A DNA stretch of 64,000 nt from NCBI RefSeq assembly GCF_014646275.1, contig NZ_BMND01000035.1:1-64000 (forward strand). Direction: 5' to 3'. Position numbers and translations under genes: made by a program. Under the pieces are notes generated by a model that saw only the letters and a list, made by a program, of their open reading frames with translations, was not told the DNA's origin and searched no databases. Of the stretch, positions 36,034-44,092 are shown piece after piece; the first letter of the stretch is position 1, and every line of letters begins with the position of its first letter. Source of the stretch: Streptomyces kronopolitis (lineage in GTDB: Bacteria; Actinomycetota; Actinomycetes; Streptomycetales; Streptomycetaceae).

Positions 36034-36073
36034 GGAACCGCGGTGCACGACACAACGCGTGCTCCGCGGTTCC
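36034..36073 (-). terminator. Hairpin after yajC
   Basis: A 10-bp outer stem (36034-36043 with 36064-36073) with an inner GCACG pairing lies 11 bases beyond the yajC stop. It may partly end transcription or act as a processing site before secD. Confidence 0.55.
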
Positions 36074-36083
36074 GTGAGAGGGA

Positions 36084-36620
36084 CTACTTCGCGTCGCCGC
36101 CGGACTTCTTGTCGTCCTTGGCGGCGTCCGCGTCGGCCTTGGCGGCATCCGCCTCGGCCTTGGCGTCCTTGGCGTCCGTGCCGGCCGGGGCCTCGTCGGC
36201 GGCGGTCTTGTCGCCGGCCGGGGTCTCGGCCTTGCCCAGGTCGATCTTGTCACCCTTTGCGGTGGCCTCCGCGGCGGCGTCGCCGGTCAGCGAGGAGGCG
36301 TCGTCCGGGACGACCGGCTCGTCGGCGTGCAGCGGGTCGGCACCGTCCAGGATGCGGTTGTACTCCTCGTCCGCGATCACCGCGCCGATGGCGTTCTTGG
36401 CGTAGATGGCGTGCACGCCGGGGGCGACCTCGAGGAGGACGGTCTCGTCGTGGACTTCCTTGACGGTGGCGTACATGCCGCCGATCGTCCGGACGCCGGT
36501 GCCGGCCTGCATCTCGTTGCGCATCTGCGCGGCCGCCTGCTGCTTCTTCTTGGCGGACCGCGTCATCAGGAACATGGCCCCGATGAGGACGATGAAGGGG
36601 AGGAGAGTCACGATACTCAC
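36084..36620 (-). CDS. yajC: Preprotein translocase accessory subunit YajC
   Basis: A protein of 178 residues from a GTG at 36620 (VSIVTLLPFIVLIGAMF). One N-terminal membrane helix is followed by the YajC core (RTIGGMYATVKEVHDETVLLEVAPGVHAIYAKNAI). The second half is a long Ala/Asp/Lys-rich tail from about residue 95, longer than in E. coli. The gene lies before secD and secF. A longer reading frame to 36698 is unsupported because the helix would no longer be N-terminal. Confidence 0.92.
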   Translation of the reverse strand: MSIVTLLPFIVLIGAMFLMTRSAKKKQQAAAQMRNEMQAGTGVRTIGGMYATVKEVHDETVLLEVAPGVHAIYAKNAIGAVIADEEYNRILDGADPLHADEPVVPDDASSLTGDAAAEATAKGDKIDLGKAETPAGDKTAADEAPAGTDAKDAKAEADAAKADADAAKDDKKSGGDAK

Positions 36621-36781
36621 GGGACGGAAATCCTTCGCACGACCGCTGAGGCGCGGTCTCATATACGGGGGTGGGTATGCCGACCGTACGGACGGCATCG
36701 GCGGAGTCTAAGCGAGTCCCCACCAGTGGAACAACGCCCAGCATCGCACCGCAGTTCCTGACCGTGCGAGTCCCCGCGCCG

Positions 36782-37873
36782 TCAGGGCCCGAACAAGCCC
36801 TGCTGTCCGCTTCCGCCCGATTGCTGCTGCGGTGGGACCAGCCCCAGGTGGGTCCAGGCCGCGGGCGTCGCGATCCGGCCCCGGGGGGTCCTGGCCAGCA
36901 GCCCTTCCCGTACGAGGAACGGCTCGGCGACCTCCTCGACCGTCTCCCGCTCCTCCCCCACCGCCACCGCCAGGGTGGACAGGCCCACCGGGCCGCCGCC
37001 GAACAGCTTGAGCAGGGCCGTGAGCACCGCGCGGTCGAGGCGGTCCAGGCCGCGGGCGTCGACCTCGTAGACCCGCAGGGCCTGGGAGGCGATCTCGCGG
37101 GTGATCAGGCCGTCCGCCTTGACCTGGGCGTAGTCGCGGACCCGGCGCAGCAGGCGGTTGGCGATCCGGGGCGTGCCGCGGGAGCGGCCGGCGATCTCGG
37201 CGGCGCCCTCGGCCTCTATCTCGACGTCCAGCAGCCCGGCCGAGCGGTGGATCACCCGCTGCAGCTCGGCGGGCGCGTAGAACTCCATATGGGCGGTGAA
37301 GCCGAAGCGGTCGCGCAGCGGGGGCGGCAGCAGACCGGCCCTGGTCGTGGCGCCGACCAGGGTGAACGGGGGGAGTTCGAGCGGGATGGCGGTGGCGCCG
37401 GGGCCCTTGCCGACGATCACGTCGACGCGGAAGTCCTCCATCGCCATGTAGAGCATCTCCTCGGCGGGCCGCGACATCCGGTGGATCTCGTCGAGGAAGA
37501 GGACCTCGCCCTCCTGGAGGGAGGAGAGGATCGCGGCGAGGTCGCCGGCGTGCTGGATGGCGGGGCCGGAGGTGATCCGGATCGGGGCGCCCATCTCGGC
37601 GGCGATGATCATCGAGAGGGTGGTCTTGCCGAGGCCCGGCGCCCCGGACAGCAGGACGTGGTCGGCGGTGGCGCCACGGGCCCGGGCGGCGCGCAGCACC
37701 AGGTCGAGCTGCTCGCGCACCCGCTCCTGGCCGACGAATTCCTCCAGGTCCTTGGGCCGCAGGGCGGCCTCGACGGCGGTGTCCTCGCCGTCCGCGTCGG
37801 CGCCGACCAGCCGGTCGGGGGCGCCCGGGGCGGCGTCGCCGGCGGCGGGGGGTGCGGTGTCGTCCCAGTTCAC
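36782..37873 (-). CDS. ruvB: Holliday junction branch migration ATPase RuvB
   Basis: Hexameric motor that drives branch migration with RuvA. It has 363 residues from a GTG at 37873. Walker A GAPGLGKTTLS, Walker B LFLDEIHRM, sensor 1 GATTRAGLL and the arginine finger region RDRFG are present, with a C-terminal winged helix. There is a 79-base gap after ruvA. A short Gln-rich C-terminal tail is unremarkable. Confidence 0.97.
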   Translation of the reverse strand: MNWDDTAPPAAGDAAPGAPDRLVGADADGEDTAVEAALRPKDLEEFVGQERVREQLDLVLRAARARGATADHVLLSGAPGLGKTTLSMIIAAEMGAPIRITSGPAIQHAGDLAAILSSLQEGEVLFLDEIHRMSRPAEEMLYMAMEDFRVDVIVGKGPGATAIPLELPPFTLVGATTRAGLLPPPLRDRFGFTAHMEFYAPAELQRVIHRSAGLLDVEIEAEGAAEIAGRSRGTPRIANRLLRRVRDYAQVKADGLITREIASQALRVYEVDARGLDRLDRAVLTALLKLFGGGPVGLSTLAVAVGEERETVEEVAEPFLVREGLLARTPRGRIATPAAWTHLGLVPPQQQSGGSGQQGLFGP

Positions 37874-37952
37874 TGCGGATTGCCTCGCGGGGTCGGGGCG
37901 GCCGGGCCGCCGGGGTGGTCGTGCGGTCGGGGGCGCGGGGCCCGGGCGGCGG

Positions 37953-38573
37953 TCATCGTGCCCGGTTGAGGGACTGCAGGGCGGCCTTGAGCAGCTGCGG
38001 CACCTGGGGCGCGCCGCCGGCGGCGACGGCGGCCTCGGCCTGCGGGGCGACCGCGGTGACCGCCTCGTCCGCCTCGCGGGTGGCGTAGCCGAGGCCGATC
38101 AGGGCGGCGTGCAGCTGATCGCGCCAGCCGGCCGTGACGGCGCTGCCGACGCCCGCGCGGCCGGTGCCGACCGGCTCACCGAGCCGGTCCTTCAGCTCCA
38201 GGAGCAGCTTCTGGGCGCCCTTCTTGCCGATGCCGGGCACGGCGGTCAGGGCCTTCTCGTCGGCGGTGGCGACGGCCCGCCGCAGCGCGTCCGGGGAGTG
38301 CACCGCGAGCATCGCCTGGGCGAGCCGGGGGCCGACGCCGCTGGCGGTCTGCAGCAGCTCGAAGGTCTGGCGCTCGTCGTCGTCGGCGAAGCCGTAGAGG
38401 GTGAGCGAGTCCTCGCGGACGACGAGGGAGGTGGCGAGCTTGGCCTGCTGTCCGATGCGCAGCGTGGAGAGGGTGTCCGGGGTGCACTGGACGGCCATGC
38501 CGATGCCGCCGACCTCGACGACGGCGGTGTCCGGTGCGAGGGCCGCGACCGGGCCGGAAACGAAGGCGATCAT
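37953..38573 (-). CDS. ruvA: Holliday junction DNA-binding subunit RuvA
   Basis: Tetrameric junction-binding protein that loads RuvB. It has 206 residues from the ATG at 38573. It has the OB-fold N-terminus (MIAFVSGPVAAL), two helix-hairpin-helix motifs (ASGVGPRLAQAML and VPGIGKKGAQKLLLEL) and the C-terminal RuvB-contact domain. It overlaps the ruvC stop by four bases (ATGA). Confidence 0.96.
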   Translation of the reverse strand: MIAFVSGPVAALAPDTAVVEVGGIGMAVQCTPDTLSTLRIGQQAKLATSLVVREDSLTLYGFADDDERQTFELLQTASGVGPRLAQAMLAVHSPDALRRAVATADEKALTAVPGIGKKGAQKLLLELKDRLGEPVGTGRAGVGSAVTAGWRDQLHAALIGLGYATREADEAVTAVAPQAEAAVAAGGAPQVPQLLKAALQSLNRAR

Positions 38574-39148
38574 CGGGTGCCCTTCTGGGGTGCCGCCCGG
38601 CGGACGCCGGCGGTGGGGAGGGTGGCGGGAGCGGCGCGGCGGGCGGCGGCGTGCGCCTGCTGGAGGCGGTTGACCGCGGGGGCGCGCCAGATGTGGCAGA
38701 TGGCGAGGGCCAGGGCGTCGGCGGCGTCGGCCGGCTTGGGGGGCGCGTCGAGCCGCAGCAGGCGGGTGACCATCGCGCCGACCTGCGCCTTGTCGGCGCG
38801 GCCCGAGCCGGTGACGGCGGCCTTGACCTCGCTGGGGGTGTGCAGCGCGACCGGCAACCCGCGGCGGGCGGCGCACAGCATGGCGACCGCGCTGGCCTGG
38901 GCGGTGCCCATGACCGTGCGGACGTTGTGCTGGCTGAACACCCGCTCCACGGCGACGCAGTCGGGGCGGTGCTCGTCGAGCCAGGCGTCTATGCCGCGCT
39001 CGATGTCGACGAGGCGGAGGGCGATCTCGGCGTCCGCCGGGGTGCGCACGACGCCGACGCCGATCATGGTCAACGGGCGCCCGGCGACGCCGTCGACCAC
39101 CCCGACCCCGCAGCGCGTCAGCCCCGGGTCCACCCCCAGCACCTTCAT
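38570..39148 (-). CDS. ruvC: Crossover junction endodeoxyribonuclease RuvC
   Basis: Cuts Holliday junctions. It has 192 residues. The four acidic residues are found in VLGVDPGLTRCGVG, VAVERVFSQHNV and ADAADALALAICH. First gene of the ruvC-ruvA-ruvB set, with tight overlaps. Confidence 0.96.
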   Translation of the reverse strand: MKVLGVDPGLTRCGVGVVDGVAGRPLTMIGVGVVRTPADAEIALRLVDIERGIDAWLDEHRPDCVAVERVFSQHNVRTVMGTAQASAVAMLCAARRGLPVALHTPSEVKAAVTGSGRADKAQVGAMVTRLLRLDAPPKPADAADALALAICHIWRAPAVNRLQQAHAAARRAAPATLPTAGVRRAAPQKGTR

Positions 39149-39240
39149 CGCTCCCCGCCCCTCGTCCGCTCGGTCGGCTGTTCCTGCTTCGGGAGCGCAT
39201 GCCCCCTGATCAGCACAGTAATGGCTGCCACTGACAAACC

Positions 39241-39275
39241 GACGGGCCGACGGGGTGTGTCCCCGTCGGCCCGTC
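39241..39275 (-). terminator. Terminator after yebC
   Basis: A perfect 15-bp stem, GACGGGCCGACGGGG (39241-39255) with its complement (39261-39275), loop five, beginning 23 bases after the yebC stop. It separates yebC from ruvC. Confidence 0.8.
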
Positions 39276-39298
39276 AGCCGGCCGTGCGTGTCCGCCCG

Positions 39299-40051
39299 TC
39301 AGGCGTCCACCTTGGCCATCACGTCGTCCGAGACGTCGAAGTTGGCGAAGACGTTCTGCACGTCGTCGCTGTCCTCCAGCGCGTCGATCAGCTTGAAGAT
39401 CTTGCGCGCGCCCTCTTCCTCCAGCTCGACCTGCATGGTCGGGACGAAGTTGGCGTCCGCGGAGTCGTAGTCGATGCCGGACTCCTGGAGGGCGGTGCGG
39501 ACCGCGACCAGGTCGGTGGCCTCGCTGAGCACCTCGAAGGACTCGCCGAGGTCGTTGACCTCTTCGGCGCCCGCTTCCAGGACCGCGGCCAGGACGTCGT
39601 CCTCGCTCAGCTCGCCCTTGGGGACGATCACCACGCCCTTGCGGTTGAACAGGTAGGACACCGAGCCCGGGTCGGCCATCGAACCGCCGTTGCGGGTCAT
39701 CGCGACGCGGACGTCCGAGGCGGCGCGGTTGCGGTTGTCGGTGAGGCACTCGATGAGCACCGCGACACCGTTGGGGCCGTAACCCTCGTACATGATCGTC
39801 TCGTAGTCGGCGCCGCCGGCCTCGAGGCCCGCGCCGCGCTTGACCGCGGAGTCGATGTTCTTGTTGGGCACCGAGCTCTTCTTCGCCTTCTGGATGGCGT
39901 CGAAGAGGGTCGGGTTACCGTCCGGGTCGGCGCCGCCGGTCCGGGCGGCGACCTCGATGTTCTTGATCAGCTTCGCGAAGAGCTTGCCGCGCTTGGCATC
40001 GATCACGGCCTTCTTGTGCTTCGTCGTAGCCCATTTAGAGTGGCCGGACAT
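39299..40051 (-). CDS. yebC: YebC/PmpR family protein
   Basis: A protein of 250 residues with the family N-terminus SGHSKWATTKHKKAVIDAKRG and the acidic middle region. Members have been described as transcriptional regulators and, more recently, as factors relieving ribosome stalling at proline stretches. Given the efp gene and several proline-rich proteins in this region, the second role is attractive but is an inference. It lies 63 bases after pdxT, in the classic pdxS-pdxT-yebC-ruvC order. Confidence 0.94.
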   Translation of the reverse strand: MSGHSKWATTKHKKAVIDAKRGKLFAKLIKNIEVAARTGGADPDGNPTLFDAIQKAKKSSVPNKNIDSAVKRGAGLEAGGADYETIMYEGYGPNGVAVLIECLTDNRNRAASDVRVAMTRNGGSMADPGSVSYLFNRKGVVIVPKGELSEDDVLAAVLEAGAEEVNDLGESFEVLSEATDLVAVRTALQESGIDYDSADANFVPTMQVELEEEGARKIFKLIDALEDSDDVQNVFANFDVSDDVMAKVDA

Positions 40052-40114
40052 CCGCCTGTCTCCTTCGCGTAACCCATGTCTGAAACGAACGCCTGAGATC
40101 CTACCGGGGCCGGG

Positions 40115-40705
40115 TCACACGGTGTGACGCACCATGTCGACGAACAGGGCGTGCACCCGGTGATCGCCGGTGAGCTCCGGATGGAAGCTCGTGGCAAGGA
40201 CGTTACCCTGCCGCACGGCCACGGTGTGCCCGTCGTACGTCGCCAGCACCTCCGCCTCGGCACCCACCGACTCGACCCACGGCGCCCGGATGAAGACGCC
40301 CTCGACCGGACCGCCGGGGATCCCGGCGACGTCGATGGCCGCCTCGAACGACTCGTTCTGCCGCCCGAAGGCGTTACGGCGCACGATCATGTCGATCCCG
40401 CCGAACGTCTCCTGGTCCTCGCGGGCGTCCAGCAGCTTGTCCGCGACCATGATCATGCCGGCGCAGGTGCCGTAGACCGGCTTGCCCGCGCGCACGAAGG
40501 CCCGCAGCGGCTCCAGCATGCCGAAGACGACGGCCAGTTTGGACATGGTCGTGGACTCGCCGCCCGGGATGACCAGGCCGTCGATCGCGTCGAGTTCCTC
40601 GGCGCGGCGCACCGGCCGGCCCTGGGCACCGGTGTCCGCGAGCGCCTTGAGGTGCTCGCGGACATCGCCCTGGAGGGCCAGCACACCGATGGTGGGGGTA
40701 GTCAT
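40115..40705 (-). CDS. pdxT: Pyridoxal 5'-phosphate synthase glutaminase subunit PdxT
   Basis: Supplies ammonia from glutamine to PdxS for vitamin B6 synthesis. It has 196 residues. The class I amidotransferase triad is visible: Cys in GTCAGMIMVA and His/Glu in TSFHPELTGD, with GGESTTMSKL as a family motif. It starts eight bases after the pdxS stop. Confidence 0.96.
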   Translation of the reverse strand: MTTPTIGVLALQGDVREHLKALADTGAQGRPVRRAEELDAIDGLVIPGGESTTMSKLAVVFGMLEPLRAFVRAGKPVYGTCAGMIMVADKLLDAREDQETFGGIDMIVRRNAFGRQNESFEAAIDVAGIPGGPVEGVFIRAPWVESVGAEAEVLATYDGHTVAVRQGNVLATSFHPELTGDHRVHALFVDMVRHTV

Positions 40706-40713
40706 CTGCCGTC

Positions 40714-41625
40714 CTACCAGCCGCGGTTGGCGTAGCGCTCGGCCTCGGGGAGGGTGTCGCAGTTGATGCCGACCATGGCCTCGCCCAGGTTGCGGGAGGC
40801 GTCCGCGATGACGGCGGGGTCGTCGTAGAAGGTGGTGGCCTTCACGATCGCGGCGGCGCGCTTGGCCGGGTCGCCGGACTTGAAGATGCCGGAGCCGACG
40901 AACACGCCCTCGGCGCCGAGCTGGCGCATCAGCGCGGCGTCGGCCGGGGTGGCCACACCGCCGGCGGAGAACAGCACGACCGGCAGCTTGCCCAGCTCGG
41001 CGACCTCCTTGACCAGCTCGTACGGGGCGCGCAGCTCCTTGGCGGCGGCGAACAGCTCGTTGTGGTCGCAGCCGCGCAGCTTGGCGATCTCGCCCTTGAT
41101 CTGGCGCAGGTGGCGGACGGCCTCGACGACGTTGCCGGTGCCGGCCTCACCCTTGGAACGGATCATGGCGGCGCCCTCGGCGATCCGGCGCAGCGCCTCG
41201 CCCAGGTTGGTGGCACCGCACACGAACGGGGTGGTGAAGGCCCACTTGTCGGAGTGGTTGACCTCGTCGGCCGGGGTGAGGACCTCGGACTCGTCGATGT
41301 AGTCGACACCGAGCGACTGCAGGACCTGCGCCTCGACGAAGTGGCCGATCCGGGACTTGGCCATGACCGGGATGGAGACGGCGTTGATGATGCCGTCGAT
41401 CATGTCGGGGTCCGACATCCGGGCCACGCCGCCGTCCTTGCGGATGTCGGCGGGGACCCGCTCCAGGGCCATGACGGCGACGGCGCCCGCGTCCTCGGCG
41501 ATCTTCGCCTCTTCCGGCGTGACGACGTCCATGATCACGCCGCCCTTGAGCTGCTCGGCCATACCGCGCTTGACGCGCGCGGTTCCGGTCTCGGGGTTCT
41601 GGGGCGTGGTGGGCGTGCTGGACAC
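40714..41625 (-). CDS. pdxS: Pyridoxal 5'-phosphate synthase subunit PdxS
   Basis: Builds PLP from ribose 5-phosphate, glyceraldehyde 3-phosphate and ammonia. It has 303 residues from a GTG at 41625, with GAGGT upstream. Motifs include MDVVTPEEAKIAEDAGAVAV, the Lys in VMAKSRIGHFVEA, and VFVGSGIFKSGDP. First gene of the pdxS-pdxT pair. A MocR-type PdxR regulator is not adjacent. Confidence 0.97.
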   Translation of the reverse strand: MSSTPTTPQNPETGTARVKRGMAEQLKGGVIMDVVTPEEAKIAEDAGAVAVMALERVPADIRKDGGVARMSDPDMIDGIINAVSIPVMAKSRIGHFVEAQVLQSLGVDYIDESEVLTPADEVNHSDKWAFTTPFVCGATNLGEALRRIAEGAAMIRSKGEAGTGNVVEAVRHLRQIKGEIAKLRGCDHNELFAAAKELRAPYELVKEVAELGKLPVVLFSAGGVATPADAALMRQLGAEGVFVGSGIFKSGDPAKRAAAIVKATTFYDDPAVIADASRNLGEAMVGINCDTLPEAERYANRGW

Positions 41626-41721
41626 GTGTGACCTCACTCAGTGCGGGTGCCTGTACTGATGCGCCCACACAACCGTTGGTCAGTGGCCCGGGGAAAGGGC
41701 CAATTAGAGGTCAGTGGCTCG

Positions 41722-42306
41722 TCACCGCCCGGCGTCGCGGCCCGCGGCGCCGTCCCCGGAACGGTTCCCGGCCGACCGGTCGTCCAGAACGGCCGGCGGC
41801 TCGTCGTCCATCTCGAAGGCCAGCGGGAAGGGCGCGTGCCCGGCGAGGCGGAGGTAGCGCACCAGCCGGTGCCGGCGGACGGCGCGGGCGGCCCGGACGG
41901 CGTCGTTGTGGAAGCGCCGGGCCATCGGCACCCGGCGCACCGCGGCGGTCAGTTCGCCGATCGTCTGCTCGCCACCGGGCGCCTCCCGCACGGCCTCCAG
42001 CTGCGCCTCCTCCTCGAAGATCGCCCGCAGCGCCTGGCTCAGCTCGCTCTCGGCGACCTCGCGGTGGTCCTCCTCGGCCTGCCGGGCGTCGTGCGCGGCC
42101 TGGTAGAGGACGATCGAGGCCGCGGGATCGAGAACCCCCGCGGTACCCAGCTCCTGCGCGACGGACGCCCGCCGCAGCAACTGGGCGTCGAGCGCCGCCC
42201 GGGCCGCGTCGATCCGGGCATGCAGACGGTCCAGCCGCCCGGCCGTCCAGCTCAGGTAGATGCCGATGAGGATGATCGCGGCGACGATCCAGATGAACGT
42301 GGTCAC
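41722..42306 (-). CDS. LemA-like membrane-anchored coiled-coil protein
   Basis: A protein of 194 residues. A membrane helix at residues 4-20 (FIWIVAAIILIGIYLSWT) is followed by long helices (LHARIDAARAALDAQLLRRASVA) and ARRFHNDAVRAAR...LVRYLRLAGHAPFPLAFEMD. The ID.QL.RR and RF.NDAV patterns and the closing region resemble LemA family proteins. The tail is low complexity (Asp/Arg/Gly). Function is not known. It lies 96 bases after the pdxS start region, on the same strand, and next to the repeat-bearing gap. Confidence 0.65.
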   Translation of the reverse strand: MTTFIWIVAAIILIGIYLSWTAGRLDRLHARIDAARAALDAQLLRRASVAQELGTAGVLDPAASIVLYQAAHDARQAEEDHREVAESELSQALRAIFEEEAQLEAVREAPGGEQTIGELTAAVRRVPMARRFHNDAVRAARAVRRHRLVRYLRLAGHAPFPLAFEMDDEPPAVLDDRSAGNRSGDGAAGRDAGR

Positions 42307-42347
42307 GGGGGCACGTTACCCGGCCGCTGCGCTTGGCTTTCTTCCCG

Positions 42348-42550
42348 CGTTTTTGTCTTTCCCGCCGTGCGGGGTTCCCGCCGTTTGTCGCCCGCTTCGC
42401 GGTGCGCTCGTCGTTGCGCCTGCGGCGGGCGGGGTCCGCTGCGCGGGGCTGTCGGGTGCGGTGGCGGTCCTCCGGGGCCTGGTGTGTGGACTGCTTCGCT
42501 TTACGTCCACACACCAGGCCCCTCCGGCCCGCCCCCTCCCGTTTGTGGGA
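42348..42550 (+). repeat. Structured intergenic repeat, copy A
   Basis: About 203 bases. In order it has TTTTTGTCTTTCCCGCCGTG, a GTCGCCCGCTTCGCGG module, CGCCTGCGGCGGGCGG, CCGCTGCGCGGGGCTGT, GGGTGCGGTGGCGGTCCTCC, a long hairpin (42474-42522), then CTCCGGCCCG and a C-rich end with a small CCTCCC...GGGAGG hairpin. Most modules are short palindromes. The same modules in nearly the same order occur on the minus strand as copy B. Confidence 0.8.
42474..42522 (+). other. 18-bp hairpin of repeat copy A
   Basis: GGGGCCTGGTGTGTGGAC (42474-42491) pairs perfectly with 42505-42522. The 13-base loop is TGCTTCGCTTTAC. The loop equals that of copy B exactly, while five stem pairs differ. Confidence 0.88.
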
Positions 42551-42669
42551 GGAGGAAAGGCCGGTGGGGGTGCACGTGGGTGGTCTAGCGCGCCTCGTGG
42601 TCGCACCGAAACAGCCGACGACGGACCGAGGCCCTGGCCGGACACGACGCCCGCCCCCACCCACCGTCA

Positions 42670-42930
42670 GTCATCCCCCACGGGAGGGGACGGGCCGGAG
42701 GGGGTGGGTGTTCGGACGTAAAGCGAAGCAGTCCGAACACCCACCCCCGGAGGACCGTCACCGCACCCAACACCCACCGCCCGCCGCAGGCGCAACGGCG
42801 AGAAGCCACTACGACGCCGCAGAAAACAACGCGGAAACAGCCCCGCGCAGCGGAAAGACAACGACGGGCGCACCCGCGAAGCGGGCGACACACGGCGAGC
42901 AACCCCCACGGCGGGAAAGCCAAAAACGTG
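42670..42930 (-). repeat. Structured intergenic repeat, copy B (inverted)
   Basis: About 261 bases, read on the minus strand. It has the same start (CACGTTTTTGGCTTTCCCGC), the CGCTTCGCGGG module, CGCCTGCGGCGGGCGG, GGTGCGGTGACGGTCCTCC, the long hairpin (42700-42748) and the same CCCTCCGGCCCG exit. Compared with copy A it holds an extra 66 bases (42793-42858) bounded by two CGTTG repeats, and the CCGCTGCGCGGGGCTGT module sits inside that insertion rather than before the hairpin. Confidence 0.8.
42700..42748 (-). other. 18-bp hairpin of repeat copy B
   Basis: GGGGGTGGGTGTTCGGAC (42700-42717) pairs perfectly with 42731-42748. The loop on the minus strand is again TGCTTCGCTTTAC. Confidence 0.88.
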
Positions 42931-42937
42931 GGAAGCC

Positions 42938-44092
42938 TCAACCTTGGCGACGCCGGGCGCGGAGCCCCACGCGTTCGTCGGTGGCCACGGACGTGGCCCC
43001 CGTCGTGACCGTTTCGTAGACGGCGAGGATGTCGGCGCCTACCGTCGACCAGTCGAAGCGGCGGACGTGGCGGCTACCGCGTTCGCGTAGTTCGGCGAGG
43101 CGGGCGGGGTCACCGAGGAGGCGGACCGCGGCTGCGGCCAAGGCGGCGGCGTCCTCGTTGGTGAACAGTTCGCCGGCCTCGCCCTGGTCGAGGACCTGGG
43201 CGAACGCGTCGAGGTCGCTGGCCAGCACGGGCGCGCCGGCCGACATCGCCTCGACGAGGATGATGCCGAAGGATTCCCCGCCCGTGTTGGGCGCGACGTA
43301 GAGGTCGACGCTGCGCAGCAGCCGGGCCTTGTCCTCGTCGCTGACCATGCCGAGGAATTCGACGCGGGAGCGCATCTCGGCGGGCAGCGCCGCGACGGCC
43401 TCCTCCTCGTCGCCGCGGCCGGCGACCAGCAGCCGGGCGTCGGGCACCTCGGCGAGGATCGCGGGCAGCGCCTTCATCAGGACCGGCAGGCCCTTGCGCG
43501 GTTCGTCGATCCGGCCGATGAAGCCGATCGTGCGGCCCTGCCACTCCGCCTTGGGTTCGGCCGAGGCGAAGAAGCCGACGTCCACGCCGTTGGGGATGAC
43601 GACCGCGTCGCCGCCGAGGTGTTCGACGAGGGTGCGGCGGGCGTATTCGCTCACCGCGATGCGTGCCCGGATCTTCTCCAGCGCGGGCTGCAGGATCGGG
43701 TAGGCCGCGATCATCGCCCGCGAGCGCGGGTTGGAGGTGTGGAAGGTCGCCACGATCGGGCCCTGGGCCGCCCAGCAGGTGAGCAGGCCCAGCGAGGGCG
43801 AGGCCGGCTCGTGGATGTGGATGACGTCGAAGGCGCCGTGCTGGAGCCAGCGGCGCACCCGGGCCGCGGAGAGCAGCCCGAAGTTGAGGCGGGCGACCGA
43901 GCCGTTGTACGGGACCGGCACGGCGCGGCCGGCCGAGACGACGTACGGCGGCAGCGGGGTGTCGTCGTCCGCCGGGGCGAGGACGGAGACCTCGTGGCCG
44001 AGCCGGATGAGGTGCTCGGCCAGGTCGCGGATGTGGAACTGCACGCCGCCGGGGACGTCCCAGGCGTAGGGGCAGACGATGCCGATCTTCAC
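42938..44092 (-). CDS. pimA: Phosphatidylinositol alpha-mannosyltransferase (PimA-type GT4)
   Basis: Transfers mannose from GDP-mannose to phosphatidylinositol at the inner face of the membrane, starting PIM synthesis. It has 384 residues. The glycine-rich N-terminal loop (PYAWDVPGGVQFHIRDLAEHL) and the C-terminal GT4 signature (APNTGGESFGIILVEAMSAGAP) are clear. It overlaps the acyltransferase gene by four bases, in the same order as in mycobacteria (pgsA, acyltransferase, pimA). Confidence 0.92.
   Translation of the reverse strand: MKIGIVCPYAWDVPGGVQFHIRDLAEHLIRLGHEVSVLAPADDDTPLPPYVVSAGRAVPVPYNGSVARLNFGLLSAARVRRWLQHGAFDVIHIHEPASPSLGLLTCWAAQGPIVATFHTSNPRSRAMIAAYPILQPALEKIRARIAVSEYARRTLVEHLGGDAVVIPNGVDVGFFASAEPKAEWQGRTIGFIGRIDEPRKGLPVLMKALPAILAEVPDARLLVAGRGDEEEAVAALPAEMRSRVEFLGMVSDEDKARLLRSVDLYVAPNTGGESFGIILVEAMSAGAPVLASDLDAFAQVLDQGEAGELFTNEDAAALAAAAVRLLGDPARLAELRERGSRHVRRFDWSTVGADILAVYETVTTGATSVATDERVGLRARRRQG

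Larger units (their letters stand above)
42307..42937. other. 631-base gap filled by an inverted pair of structured repeats
   Basis: No believable gene on either strand. It is occupied by repeat copy A (42348-42550), a spacer, and repeat copy B in the opposite direction (42670-42930), each with a long hairpin. Both flanking genes read on the minus strand. Confidence 0.8.

Noticed and set aside
42348..42930. Insertion sequence or MITE bounded by terminal inverted repeats
   Set aside because: The inverted copies do not have exact matching ends, no target duplication was seen around the pair, and no transposase is present. A non-autonomous element cannot be fully excluded.
42307..42937. Open frames in the repeat-bearing gap on both strands
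   Set aside because: Their products are Pro/Arg/Ala-rich and change frame between the two repeat copies. The conserved feature is base pairing, not protein.
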